Assembly (NCBI RefSeq): GCF_003143935.1
Contig: NZ_QFRX01000001.1
Span: 452,737 to 516,736, forward strand
Origin: Streptomyces sp. Act143
GTDB lineage: Bacteria > Actinomycetota > Actinomycetes > Streptomycetales > Streptomycetaceae
DNA length: 64,000 nt
Reading direction: 5' to 3'
Shown: positions 44,578-53,589 of the stretch, one piece after another
Layout: the number at the start of each line of letters is the position of its first letter
How positions within the stretch are numbered: position 1 is the stretch's first letter
Notes under the pieces: generated by a model
Database searches by the model: none
Seen by the model: the letters and a program-made list of their open reading frames with translations, nothing else
What the model was told of the DNA's origin: nothing
Made by a program: the position numbers and the translations under genes

Positions 44578-47118
44578 TCACGGGAAGGAGGTCAGCTTCG
44601 ACGGCACCGTGTCCGTCCCCGACGTCGGCGCGCCGGTGTTGTTGACGACGTGGGCGTACTGGCCCTTCCCGCCGAGGGAGATCACCAGGACGTCGTGCAG
44701 CTTCACCCCGGCGGTGACCGGGACCTGGAAGCCGTGTGCCTGGACGATGGTCGGATCGGCGGTGTAGTTGCAGTAGCTGCCCAGGCCCCACGCCTCGTGC
44801 TGGGTCACGGTGTCGGCGACCTTGTAGGCCGCGTAGCCGACGATGCCGTCATGGGTGATGGCGGCGGCGTTCGGGGCGTCGTAGGCCTTCTCGTTCTGGA
44901 AGAAGATCGTGCGGCCGCGTTCGCCGCTCCACAGGACGTCGTACTTGTTGAAGTGCTCGACGAACAGCCCCGTGGCCAGGACGTCGTCGCCGTTGACGCG
45001 CAGGCCGTAGTCGGCACGGTTGGTGTCCCAGCCGACGCCGGTGCCGTGGTCGGCGCGCCACAGCCAGGTGTGGTCGATGACGACGTCGTCGCTGTTGACG
45101 ACGACGGAGTTGGCGGCGAGGCCGGCCCCGGCTCCGCCGATGCGGACGAACACGTCCTGCACGGTGGTCGGATTGGCCGAGTGGTCGGCGCCGGCGCCGG
45201 GCTGTCCGATCTGGAGCAGGGTGTCGGAGTTGACGGGGCCCGCGTCGATGAGGAAGCCGGCGAGGCGTACTCCGTCGACGTCGGCCACATGCATGGCGTC
45301 GATGCCGTTGTCCGGCACGAGCGTCGCCAGGCCCAGTCCGAGCACGACGGTGTCGGCGCGGGTGACGTCGATGGTCTGGTCGAGGTGGTAGATGCCGGGC
45401 GTGAACAGGAGGTTGAGCCCCTGGGACAGCGCCTGGTTGATGGTGGCGGCGGTGGCGCCGGGCTTGACGACGTAGAACTGGTCCAGTGGCAGCGAGGTAC
45501 CGGCGTTCGCCGGCCAGGACACGCCGCGAGCGTTGGTGCGCTTGGCGGGCACGAACACCTTGTAGGTGCTGCCGTCGAGGTAGAGGAACGGCTTCTCGCG
45601 GGAGACGGGTGTGGTGTCGAGGGAGGTGTACGGGCCCGAGTCGAAGTTGGTCGCCGGGGCGCCCTGCACACCGGTGAAGGTCATGTTCCACACGCCGTTG
45701 GTCCAGCCGCCGACGGAGCTGTCACGGGTGTACCACTGCTGCTGGGAGTACGGCCCGACGGTACCGTCGATCCTCGAGTCGGCGATGTAGCCGCCGGAGG
45801 CCCAGCCGTAGCCGTTCGGAGCCAGGTTGAGGCCGCCCTTGACGTGGATACGGCGGAACGGCGCGGCCTGCGCGACGGCCCAGCGGTCGGTGCCGTTGGA
45901 GGGCGTGATGGCGAGGTTCTCCGCCGAACGCCAGAAGTTCTGCGTGGCATTGCCGTTGAACCAGCCGGCGTCGACGGTGATGTCCCCGTTGATCTGAGTG
46001 TCGTCGGGGTTGAGGCCGAGTCCCAAGATCGAGGTGTAGAAGCCGATCTGGGCGTTGATGCCGTTGTAGGTGCCGGGCTTGAGCAGGAACTGGTAGCGGC
46101 CGGTGCCGAACTGGCTCGACTCCTGCTGGGCGAAGACGCTGTCGAACTTCTGCTGGAGGTTGGGGGTACCGGGGTCGACGACGATGACGTTCGGGCCGAG
46201 GTCGCCGCCGCCCTGGACCGGGGGAACGCTGCCGCCGGTCGTGGTGTGGACGGCTACCTCCCACAGGGAATAGCCGTAACCCGTGGCGCGGACGGTGCCG
46301 TTGACGCGGAGGTAGCGGCCGGAGCCGGTGACGTCGTAGGAGGCGGTGCCGCCGCTCGCGCCGGTGACGCTTTTGAGGGTGCTCCAGCTCTGGCCGTCGG
46401 AGGAAGCCTGGAGCTGGAACTCCTTGGCGTAGGCGGCCTCCCAGGTCAGGTCCACCTTGCAGAGGTTCACGACCGAGCCGAGGTCGACCTGGACCCACTG
46501 CGGGTCGGCGGCCTGGCTGGACCAGCGGGTGCCGGTGTCGCCGTCGAATGCGGCGGAGGCGGGGGTACCGGCGTTCTCCGTGGAGGAGGCCGAGGCGGGC
46601 CGGCCCTTCGCGGCGTTCGCCGGGTCACACGAGGACGTGCCCGTGCCGGAGGAGCCGAAGACCTGGAACTCCCAGAGGGAGTAGCCCCATTGGGTGGCGC
46701 GGTGGATGCCGTACATCCGGATGTAGCGGCCCTGTCCGGAGACGTCGAGGGTGTCGGTGCCTCCGTCGCCGCCGGTGACGGAGGTGAGGTCGGTCCAGGT
46801 GCTGCCGTCGGTGGAGGCCTGGATCTTGTAGTCCTTGCCGTAGGCGGTCTCCCAGGTCAGGACGACTTTCGAGACCGAGGCGGTGGCGCCCAGGTCGACC
46901 TGGAGCCACTGCGTGTCGGTGGCGGCCGACGACCATCGGGTGCCGGTGTTGCCGTCGACGGCCGCGGCTGCCGGGGTGCCGGCGTTCTCGTCGGACGACG
47001 ACGTCGCGGTTCTGCCTTGCGACAGCGGGAGTTCGGCCGCGCCGGCCGAGTGGGGTACGGGGAGGGCGAGCAGCGCTGCCATGGCGGCGAGCACGACGCC
47101 CATGGATCTGAGTCTCAT
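44578..47118 (-). CDS. Secreted protein with two F5/8-type (CBM32-like) domains and a parallel beta-helix
   Basis: Start ATG 47118 gives 846 residues. Signal peptide ~1-28; two discoidin/F5/8C domains (~30-160 and ~168-300; each with TRWSS, WxQVDLG and YSLWEFQVF or YSLWEVAVH); then a C-terminal right-handed beta-helix of about 530 residues with pectin-lyase-like N-terminus (NLQQKFDSVF, LLKPGTYN). Homologues are often loosely called adenylyl cyclase or discoidin protein. The architecture is that of an extracellular glycan-binding enzyme, possibly a glucanase, but no catalytic residues could be assigned. TTGCAA motifs upstream match those of the GH87 genes, suggesting common control. Confidence 0.85.
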   Translation of the reverse strand: MRLRSMGVVLAAMAALLALPVPHSAGAAELPLSQGRTATSSSDENAGTPAAAAVDGNTGTRWSSAATDTQWLQVDLGATASVSKVVLTWETAYGKDYKIQASTDGSTWTDLTSVTGGDGGTDTLDVSGQGRYIRMYGIHRATQWGYSLWEFQVFGSSGTGTSSCDPANAAKGRPASASSTENAGTPASAAFDGDTGTRWSSQAADPQWVQVDLGSVVNLCKVDLTWEAAYAKEFQLQASSDGQSWSTLKSVTGASGGTASYDVTGSGRYLRVNGTVRATGYGYSLWEVAVHTTTGGSVPPVQGGGDLGPNVIVVDPGTPNLQQKFDSVFAQQESSQFGTGRYQFLLKPGTYNGINAQIGFYTSILGLGLNPDDTQINGDITVDAGWFNGNATQNFWRSAENLAITPSNGTDRWAVAQAAPFRRIHVKGGLNLAPNGYGWASGGYIADSRIDGTVGPYSQQQWYTRDSSVGGWTNGVWNMTFTGVQGAPATNFDSGPYTSLDTTPVSREKPFLYLDGSTYKVFVPAKRTNARGVSWPANAGTSLPLDQFYVVKPGATAATINQALSQGLNLLFTPGIYHLDQTIDVTRADTVVLGLGLATLVPDNGIDAMHVADVDGVRLAGFLIDAGPVNSDTLLQIGQPGAGADHSANPTTVQDVFVRIGGAGAGLAANSVVVNSDDVVIDHTWLWRADHGTGVGWDTNRADYGLRVNGDDVLATGLFVEHFNKYDVLWSGERGRTIFFQNEKAYDAPNAAAITHDGIVGYAAYKVADTVTQHEAWGLGSYCNYTADPTIVQAHGFQVPVTAGVKLHDVLVISLGGKGQYAHVVNNTGAPTSGTDTVPSKLTSFP

Positions 47119-47229
47119 GGAGGTCCCTGCGGGTGTGATGGGAACGGAGGACGAGGCCGCCGACGGCAAGCGGATTGACACGCCAAGGGCTGCGCCAAGG
47201 CGCTTAGTTCACGTCTTGATTTAACTGAT

Positions 47230-47266
47230 GAGTTGCAACTCTCGGCAAGACTGCGGAAGTTGCAAT
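47230..47266. promoter_or_regulatory. Putative MalR/Reg1-type operator upstream of the discoidin gene
   Basis: GAGTTGCAACTC (47230-47241) is a perfect 12-bp palindrome, and AGTTGCAAT recurs at 47258-47266, so two TTGCAA cores are 27 bp apart. The 47119-47394 gap otherwise shows nothing. Confidence 0.55.
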
Positions 47267-47394
47267 CTCTCTGGATCTGCTTCGGCCGGGTCTTCTGCCT
47301 GCCGGCCGTTGCCGACGCCGTGCACCATCGACCCGCATGACGGGTCACCGTGGACGTGCCCTCCGCAAGAGGTACGGCCACCGCCCCTCTCACT

Positions 47395-47997
47395 TCACCC
47401 CCGACCGCACCGCCGATCACCGCTCGCAGAATCAGGACGTGATGTTCCACGCGGCGACGATCGTGGTACCGGCGGCGGCAGCCGCATACCGAGCCACTGC
47501 TCGGCGTCCCAGGCGTGGAACCGCTCCACCTCCGTGAATCCCAGCTTTGCCGCGAGGCGCATCGAACCGATGTTGGCGGTCTGGGTATGGAGGACCACCG
47601 GCTCGCCCGGCAGCATGCCGTGGAACCAGTCCAGGGCCGCCGCGCAGGCCTCGGTGGCGTACCCGCACCCCCACACTCGCGGCAGGAACATGTAGCCGAG
47701 ATCGACCTTCCCCAATGCAGCCGGACGACTGTGCTCAGGTGCTCTCCTGAGCAGGATCTGACCGATCATCACCCCGTCGAGATGCACGACGAAACTTCCC
47801 GGCCACCGCTCGGGCACCTCGGGCAGCTCGCGCTCAAGTTGTGCGGGCGGGCGAGGGCCGCCCAGGTAGGTGTGCACCTCGGGCGACGCCAGCAACTCGA
47901 TGAACGCCGGACGGTCCCGGGCCTCGGGCCCACGGAGCACGAGCCTCTCCGTCCTGATCGGGACAGGAGGCCAGGCGACAGGTCCAAGATCAGTCAT
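47395..47997 (-). CDS. GNAT-family N-acetyltransferase (RimJ/RimL-like)
   Basis: The likely start is ATG 47997 (MTDLGPVAWPPVP), 200 residues. Typical RimJ/RimL features: IRTERLVLRGP at ~14-24, GYMFLPRVWGCGYATEA (acetyl-CoA-binding loop) and NIGSMRLAAKLGFTEVERF. It probably acetylates a protein N-terminus or a small amine. The Arg/Ser-rich C-terminal ~20 residues are not part of the fold. Stands alone. Confidence 0.88.
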   Translation of the reverse strand: MTDLGPVAWPPVPIRTERLVLRGPEARDRPAFIELLASPEVHTYLGGPRPPAQLERELPEVPERWPGSFVVHLDGVMIGQILLRRAPEHSRPAALGKVDLGYMFLPRVWGCGYATEACAAALDWFHGMLPGEPVVLHTQTANIGSMRLAAKLGFTEVERFHAWDAEQWLGMRLPPPVPRSSPRGTSRPDSASGDRRCGRG

Positions 47998-48070
47998 GCC
48001 CGCCAGCCAAGCAACAGACATTGCGGCGTTCAAGGCCGGCCCAGTACCTCGCCGTGTTGCCGGGTGCCCT

Positions 48071-48832
48071 TCATGCGTGTGAGAGGGCGAAGGAGACGAG
48101 GAAACCGCTGACGGTCACCAGCCCGATCGCCAGGTGGGCTTCCTGGAACGCCTCCGGGATCATCGTGTCGGCGATCATGGCCAGGATCGCTCCCGCGGCC
48201 ACCGCCGTCACCGCGGCGACGACAGCCGGCGAGAAGCCTCCGACGACGGTGTAGCCCAGCACCGCGGACAGGGCGCTCGCGGCGGCGATGGCGCCCCACA
48301 CCCCGAAGACATAGCCCTTGCTGCGTCCGGCCTTCTTCATGCCGGCCGAGCTGGACAGTCCCTCGGGGACGTTGCTGATGAACACGGCCGCGACGGTGAC
48401 CATGCTGACGGCGCCGCCGTCGAGCAGGCTGACGCCGATGACCGCGGATTCGGGAACGCCGTCGAGCAGTGCGCCCAGCGCCAGGGCCAGGCCCGAGCCG
48501 CTGTGTTCTTCCTCGGAAGGCTGCGCCTGAGCCGGGTGGTGGCCGGATCGCTTTCGATGCCGGGCGCCGCGGCGCGCCAGCCACACATTGCCGGCCGTGT
48601 ACGCCAAGGCCCCGGCCAGCGTTCCCACGGCCGCCGGGGCGAGCCCGCCCTGTTCGTAGGCTTCGTCGATCAGTTCGAAGGAGACGGCCGAGAGCAGGAC
48701 GCCGGCGCCGAAGGCCATGACCAGCGCGATGACTTTCTGCGGCACCCGCAGCATGTAGCCGAACACCGCTCCCAGCAGCAGGGCAGCACCGGCCAGCAGC
48801 CCCCAGCCGCCCGCTTGGATCACCTGTGGCAT
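48071..48832 (-). CDS. ZIP-family metal transporter
   Basis: Start ATG 48832 gives 253 residues with about eight hydrophobic segments and a His-containing cytoplasmic loop (~93-112). The ZIP metal path is visible as GALLDGVPESAVIG and FISNVPEGLSSS (the second is the classic NxPEG motif; the first has LDGVPES where many ZIPs have HNxPEG). It resembles the bacterial ZupT-like/ZIP branch and should move zinc or another divalent metal into the cytoplasm. Confidence 0.9.
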   Translation of the reverse strand: MPQVIQAGGWGLLAGAALLLGAVFGYMLRVPQKVIALVMAFGAGVLLSAVSFELIDEAYEQGGLAPAAVGTLAGALAYTAGNVWLARRGARHRKRSGHHPAQAQPSEEEHSGSGLALALGALLDGVPESAVIGVSLLDGGAVSMVTVAAVFISNVPEGLSSSAGMKKAGRSKGYVFGVWGAIAAASALSAVLGYTVVGGFSPAVVAAVTAVAAGAILAMIADTMIPEAFQEAHLAIGLVTVSGFLVSFALSHA

Positions 48833-49127
48833 GCTGCCCCGTCTACCCCTCGCGAGCCGGTCCCACCCTGTCGGTGGCCGCGGGCATGCGCCTGCCGTCA
48901 ACGTGACCCTCTCCGGAAGCCGCTGGCGCCGCCGAGCGGTCATGCACACGCCGTCCCTTTCCCCTCGGGCACCGCAGCCGGCTCGCCTTCGCTACAGCGT
49001 CCCCGGCAGCCAACCTGAAACGGCCGCCCCTTGCGTGCAGGGCCCGAATTCGACGCCTCATCCCACCGGTAGGGGTACTCGCGGCGCAGCACGGACCCAA
49101 CAGCCAACTATTTCGGAGGTGGCGGGA

Positions 49128-49619
49128 ATGACAGCCTCGCCCCATTCGCCGATGGAAACCCATCCCGACATCATCGACATGCACCGGCGCCATGAACTGG
49201 CCGAGCATGCGACGACCACCACGCGAGCCCAGGCCGTGGAGACCTTGGCCTTCCTCACGGGGATCTATCTTGCGGCCTCTCCGTGGATCGCGGGCTTCGA
49301 CGGCCTGTCCACGCTGGCTGTCAACAACCTGATCGTCGGCATCGCCTTCGCGCTGCTCCTGAGCGGCGGCTTCGGTCGTGCCTACGAACGCACGCACAGC
49401 ATGGCGTGGGCCGCCTGTGCCCTGGGCGCGTGGACGATTGTCGCCCCGTGGGCCGTGGCCGGTGACGTCAGCACCACCCGGTCGATCGTGAACAACGTCA
49501 TCGTCGGCGTCCTCGCTCTGATCCTGGGCATGGCCGCCAGCGCGATGGCCAATCGCAACACACCGCACGCTGAGGAACGAGGCGTACCACCGACGACGTA
49601 CGGAACCGGCCGAAGCTGA
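49128..49619 (+). CDS. SPW-repeat membrane protein
   Basis: Start ATG 49128 with GGAGG 8 nt upstream gives 163 residues. Two SPW-type repeats are visible, each with a Pro-Trp turn and NN-x-IVG (AASPWIAGF plus NNLIVGIAFAL; IVAPWAVAG plus NNVIVGVLALI), making four transmembrane segments. The N-terminal ~35 residues are hydrophilic, His-rich and cytoplasmic. Function of this family is unknown. Confidence 0.88.
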   Translation: MTASPHSPMETHPDIIDMHRRHELAEHATTTTRAQAVETLAFLTGIYLAASPWIAGFDGLSTLAVNNLIVGIAFALLLSGGFGRAYERTHSMAWAACALGAWTIVAPWAVAGDVSTTRSIVNNVIVGVLALILGMAASAMANRNTPHAEERGVPPTTYGTGRS

Positions 49620-49645
49620 CCCTTCGGCACGGGCCGCGCAACGAC

Positions 49646-49693
49646 CCTGTTGCCCGGGCGCCGGCGGACAGAGCGTCACGCCCGGGCAGCAGG
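49646..49693. terminator. Terminator hairpin between SPW and DM13 genes
   Basis: A 15-bp stem (49646-49660 with 49679-49693, one mismatch) with an 18-nt loop lies between two convergent genes. Confidence 0.75.
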
Positions 49694-49760
49694 TGCCATC
49701 ACCAACCGCAAGAAGATCGGTCACCCGTACCCGTTCATGGCAGCAGCCGAGTGAACCCCC

Positions 49761-50315
49761 TCAGACAGCGGCGAGTTCGGCGGCGCCGAAGGAGACGTCG
49801 AAGCGGTCGCACCAAATGCTGACGCTGCTGTATCCGGACAGGTCGACGTCCTCGGGAACGACGTAGTTCTGGCTGCCCTTGTTGCCCTTCAGCTTGCCGA
49901 GGCTGACGTACTTCCCGTCGTCGAAGACACGCCAGCCGGCCGTGCCCTCCTTGACCGGCGCGTCGGTCAGCCACACCCGCAGGTCCGGCCCGTTGCTGGT
50001 GTCGAGGTTCTCCAGCCGCACGACATGGGAGCCGTCGGCCAGTCGTACGAGTCTCACCGTGCCCGAGGTCGCGTGCTCATGGCTGATGAGTTCACCGCTC
50101 GCGAGCGTCTGCGGCCCGGACTGCGTGGGGGAAGACGCCCCGGAAGACGCCGCAGCCGGAGGAACGAACGTCTCCGCGGCCTCGGGCAGCGCCTCTTGCA
50201 CCGTCTCGTCCTGCCACAGCTTCCACGGCTGGAACCAGTACAGCCCGAAGCCGACCGCGGCCACGGCCACCACCAGCACCCCGACGATCCAGGACCTGCC
50301 CGGCAACTTCCGCAC
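49761..50315 (-). CDS. Membrane-anchored DM13-domain protein
   Basis: GTG 50315 is preferred (AAGGGG 8 nt upstream; 184 residues); GTG 50324 is also possible. An N-terminal transmembrane anchor (~9-30) is followed by a Ser/Pro linker and a C-terminal DM13 domain (~75-184) with HATSGTVRLVRLADG, LENLDTSNGPDLRVWLTD and VSIWCDRFDVSFG. DM13 domains are predicted redox or electron-transfer modules with a conserved Cys, here in SIWCDRF. Function in bacteria is unknown; it should face outside the cell. Confidence 0.88.
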   Translation of the reverse strand: MRKLPGRSWIVGVLVVAVAAVGFGLYWFQPWKLWQDETVQEALPEAAETFVPPAAASSGASSPTQSGPQTLASGELISHEHATSGTVRLVRLADGSHVVRLENLDTSNGPDLRVWLTDAPVKEGTAGWRVFDDGKYVSLGKLKGNKGSQNYVVPEDVDLSGYSSVSIWCDRFDVSFGAAELAAV

Positions 50316-50659
50316 GCGCCTCACCCCTTGAGAGTTTCCTGTCCGTCCTCATTCAAGAGCAGGGACGGCCGACACAGGCGTCCGGAGAGATGACGGAACT
50401 CTTACGTCGCGGCGGGCGGCCCCTCCACCGGCTCAAGGCGTTCTGCCGACGGCAGGGGCGAGATCGGAAGACGCGCGAGCGGGGCTTCCGGAGGGGATCA
50501 CCGTGTGCCTGATCCTCCCTCGCCCTGTCCAACATTTCGATCGTCATCGAAATCATTGCCGGTCGCGCACCGGTCACGCGAGTATCTGCTGGCTATACCA
50601 AGGTGACACTTTCGGGCCGGGACGGGTGACCGACCGGGATTCGGCAGAAGGGGCCATCA
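50316..50659. promoter_or_regulatory. Divergent promoter region with a perfect 20-bp palindrome
   Basis: The 344-bp gap between the DM13 gene and the Cys-pattern secreted gene holds ATTTCGAT (50534-50541) CGTC ATCGAAAT (50546-50553), a perfect inverted repeat like ArsR/MarR-type operators. It lies ~110 bp before the GTG at 50660. No gene is convincing here; a 74-codon frame at 50353-50577 is not family-like. Confidence 0.6.
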
Positions 50660-51598
50660 GTGACGGCATTCCGGCGAACTCCCGGCGCTCACCGGCGCTT
50701 TGTCGTGGCCGGTGCCATGTGCTTGGGCCTGGCCGTGGCCGGGGGAATGCACGCGTTCACCGTTCCCCCGCCGGCTTCTTCCACTGCTGCGGCTGGAGAA
50801 GAACAGCGTGAGCTGTCGCGGCAGGAGTTGAGCCTTCTGCATGACGCCGGCCAGATTTTGCTGCGTGACTGCATGCAGCGGAAGGGCTTCGAGTACCAGC
50901 CGGTCGAAGAGAACCCGATTCCGGAGGCCCGGGAGTTTCCCTACGTGCTCAACGACGTGGCGTGGGCCCGGAAACACGGTTACGGCACAGATATCCAGCA
51001 CGATCTGTCCGAGCTGAGAAAAACAGACGCCAATCAGCGGTATTTTCGCGGACTGCCGGCCAAGCAGCGGGCAGCGGCTCTGACCGCAGCCAATGGTTCT
51101 CGCCCCCTGACGGTGACGGCCAGGGCCCCCGACGGCATGCTGTACCAACGGAGCCCCGAAGGCTGCCAGTCGGAGGCCGACGCGACGCTCTACGGAAACC
51201 TGGGGAACTGGTTCCGGGCGAGCGTCACTGTCGACGCGCTCACGGAGATCCGCCGTGCAAGGGTCACCGCGGATCCGCGCTTCGCCGAGGCGGTCAAGCC
51301 CTGGGTCACGTGTATGCGGGCCGCCGGCCACCCCTCTTCGAGCCCGACCGACTCGCGCGCGGCGGCCGGCTCGCGCAGACCACCTCTTTCCAGGAACGAG
51401 GAAATCGCACTTGCCGTCACCGAGGCACGGTGCGCCCACACCTCAGGGTTGGCCGAGACCGCACGGGTCCTGGACCTGCACTACGCCCGCAGCCTTCAGC
51501 GGCAGTACCACCAGGCCGTGCGTACCTACCGGGAACTGCAACGGAACGCACTGCCCCGTGCCCGCCGTCTCACACAGACGGCCGACACCACCTCATGA
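50660..51598 (+). CDS. Signal-anchored protein of unknown function with conserved Cys pattern
   Basis: GTG 50660 with AAGGGG 7 nt upstream gives 312 residues. An N-terminal signal or anchor segment (RRFVVAGAMCLGLAVAGG) is followed by a helical, extracytoplasmic region. Cysteines in LRDCMQRKGF, EGCQSEA, VTCMRAAGH and ARCAHTSG suggest disulfides; the CMxxxG motif occurs twice. I do not recognise the family beyond similar uncharacterised actinomycete secreted proteins. Its TGA overlaps an ATG in frame with the next gene, and the two are likely co-transcribed. Confidence 0.75.
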   Translation: MTAFRRTPGAHRRFVVAGAMCLGLAVAGGMHAFTVPPPASSTAAAGEEQRELSRQELSLLHDAGQILLRDCMQRKGFEYQPVEENPIPEAREFPYVLNDVAWARKHGYGTDIQHDLSELRKTDANQRYFRGLPAKQRAAALTAANGSRPLTVTARAPDGMLYQRSPEGCQSEADATLYGNLGNWFRASVTVDALTEIRRARVTADPRFAEAVKPWVTCMRAAGHPSSSPTDSRAAAGSRRPPLSRNEEIALAVTEARCAHTSGLAETARVLDLHYARSLQRQYHQAVRTYRELQRNALPRARRLTQTADTTS

Positions 51599-51627
51599 AC
51601 CCGGAATCCGCAACGAGAGGAAAGAAC

Positions 51628-52056
51628 ATGGGCACAGTACGGCGCGCACTGATCGGTGCGGCTCTCGCCGTTGTGACGGTGGCAGCCACACCGCTCGCCG
51701 CGCAGGCATCGGACCCCGCTCCCCTGTCCCCGGGGAACTCGCTCGCCGATGGCTTTCTCCACGTCTACTACAACACCGGCTACTCGGGTTGGTGCGACTC
51801 CTGGACCGGAGAAGCCCCGGACTGGGGCAGCTGCCGCAACCAGGCGAGCTCGCTCTGGAACAACGGCTACCCCGGCAACCTGGACGACGTCTGGGTGTAC
51901 TGGGGCCTGAACTACACAGGCGCCCGTCGCGGCGTCCACAACGGGGTAGGGCTCAGCGACCTACGCCAGTGGACCTTCGACGCCAACACGGGCCCCGGAT
52001 CAGGAGAGTGGCTCAACGACAACATCTCCTCGCATCGGTGGACGAACCTGCCCTGA
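51628..52056 (+). CDS. Secreted I36-type (crystallin-like) peptidase-inhibitor-like protein
   Basis: ATG 51628 has GAGAGG 7 nt upstream and gives 142 residues; an in-frame ATG at 51595 overlapping the previous stop is less likely. Signal peptide ~1-28 (ending AAQASD). The mature ~115 residues are Tyr/Trp/Gly-rich with two Cys (GWCDSW, GSCRNQ) and resemble the beta/gamma-crystallin-like I36 family, whose known Streptomyces member inhibits metalloproteases. Inhibitory activity is inferred from family only. Confidence 0.8.
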   Translation: MGTVRRALIGAALAVVTVAATPLAAQASDPAPLSPGNSLADGFLHVYYNTGYSGWCDSWTGEAPDWGSCRNQASSLWNNGYPGNLDDVWVYWGLNYTGARRGVHNGVGLSDLRQWTFDANTGPGSGEWLNDNISSHRWTNLP

Positions 52057-52243
52057 GTCGAGGCCCCCGAGTTCGAGGAGCTCGTCGCGTGAGAGGAGTG
52101 AGCGCTGCCGCGTCAGGAAACCGGCCATTCTCCAGCCGGTATCGGCCACTCACACAACTCTCGTCCCACCATGGCGCTCCTACCTCTTGCGGGACCACTC
52201 ACAGGCTTTTGACCGAGGCCTGCCTCGCATTTCGGGGGATCAC

Positions 52244-53248
52244 ATGTTGACGTTCCATTTCACGAACGCGGACATCGCACGCGTACGGGTGGCGAGCAGA
52301 CCGGATCCGATGTGGGAGCTGCTGCTCAGTCTGCATCTGGTGCGGGGGGAAGACGGCGCGGTCGTCTTCGGCCCGTGGAAGAGGCAGGTGCGGTCGCGGC
52401 TCTCCGCCGCCGTCCATATGCTCTTCGACCTCGCCCCGCCCCGGGGCTACTCCGCCGATTTCCTCACCCCGGCCCACGGCCGGGACGGCCTGGAGGCGGG
52501 GCTTGAGGGCCTGCTGTCCACCCCGCGCCGCGTGCTGCGCCGGGACATCAGGCGGCTGGCCGCCGCCCAGCGGCCCGGCACCTGGCTCCGGTCCCTGGCC
52601 GAGGGGGACCTGCACACCCTGCGCCGCCTCGACCGGACCCTGCGCGGGTACTTCGCCATCGCCCTGCGACCGCACTGGAGCCGGGTGCGCACGGCCTTCG
52701 ACCGTGACCGCGCACTGCGGATGCAGGCGGTGACGGACGGGGGCGTCGAGGGCATGCTGGCCACCCTGCACCCGGATCTGCGCTGGCGGTCCAATCTGCT
52801 GACCATGGCCAGCGCCTGCGACCGCGACATCCATCTCGACGGACGGGGGCTGCTCCTGCTGCCGTCGTTCTTCTGCTGGCGCGCTCCGATCACCCTGCGC
52901 GATCCCGGCCTGCCTCCGGTGATCGTCCACCCGATAGCGCACGACCTGGGCTGGGCGCAGCCGGACACCGGGCTGCTCCGCGACCCGCGGGAGGCCCTGC
53001 GTACCCTCCTCGGCCGGACCCGCGCCGATCTGCTCGCCGCCCTCACCACGGGCGGCGCGTCGACCGGGGAGCTCGCCCGGCGGCTCGTCGTCTCCCCCGC
53101 CTCGGTGTCGCATCACACCGCCGCTCTGCGTGAATCCGGGCTGATCGTCACCCGGCGCCGCGGGCCGGCCGTCCACCACAGCGCGACCCCGCTGGGGGAG
53201 GCGCTGGTGGACGGCCGCCGCGGCATTCCGCCGGTCATGTCCGGGTGA
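52244..53248 (+). CDS. ArsR-like winged-helix regulator (DUF5937 type)
   Basis: ATG 52244 (GGGGGA upstream) gives 334 residues. The N-terminal ~240 residues form a DUF5937-like domain (MLTFHFTNADIARVRVASRPDP, WELLLSLHLVRG) and the C-terminal ~80 residues a winged helix (TGELARRLVVSPASVSHHTAALRESG, split here by description: recognition helix near SPASVSHHTAAL). This is an ArsR-related regulator common in Streptomyces. Its operator and effector are unknown; the palindrome at 50534-50553 is one candidate. Confidence 0.88.
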   Translation: MLTFHFTNADIARVRVASRPDPMWELLLSLHLVRGEDGAVVFGPWKRQVRSRLSAAVHMLFDLAPPRGYSADFLTPAHGRDGLEAGLEGLLSTPRRVLRRDIRRLAAAQRPGTWLRSLAEGDLHTLRRLDRTLRGYFAIALRPHWSRVRTAFDRDRALRMQAVTDGGVEGMLATLHPDLRWRSNLLTMASACDRDIHLDGRGLLLLPSFFCWRAPITLRDPGLPPVIVHPIAHDLGWAQPDTGLLRDPREALRTLLGRTRADLLAALTTGGASTGELARRLVVSPASVSHHTAALRESGLIVTRRRGPAVHHSATPLGEALVDGRRGIPPVMSG

Positions 53249-53417
53249 CGCGGCCCTGATCAGGCGCCCAGGGTGAGCACTCCCGCGCCCTGCCCCGGAG
53301 CCTGGGTCCAGGAAGCGGCGCGTGCCGTCGTTGAAGACGTGGACGTCCCACTGCTGGCAGCGGCCGCTGTTGCAGGGGAACGAGCGGGGTCGTCGCGGCC
53401 GTCTTGAGCGGCTTCAT
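53235..53417 (-). pseudogene. Possible remnant of a small secreted lectin-like (ricin-type) protein
   Basis: On the minus strand an ATG at 53417 starts MKPLKTAATTPLVPL, but a lectin-like segment (CNSGRCQQWDVHVFNDGT and FLDPGSG) appears in another frame starting about 53370. CxxxxxQQWDV...DGT is the pattern of ricin-type trefoil repeats. The two parts cannot be joined without a frameshift, and the rest of the domain is missing. The gap 53249-53589 shows nothing else. Confidence 0.35.
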
Positions 53418-53589
53418 GTCATCCCCCGGGTGTGCGAGTGGTCGGGCTCGCTCGCCAGGACTGGAACCGGGGCCCCACAGCCACCAGACGCTTCAGCTGT
53501 CCCGGAAGAGTCGGCGGACCGGCGGAGACAGACTTCAGGACGGGGACCGGGCGGGCGTCGTCCAGCACACCGCGCGAGGGGCCGGAGGC

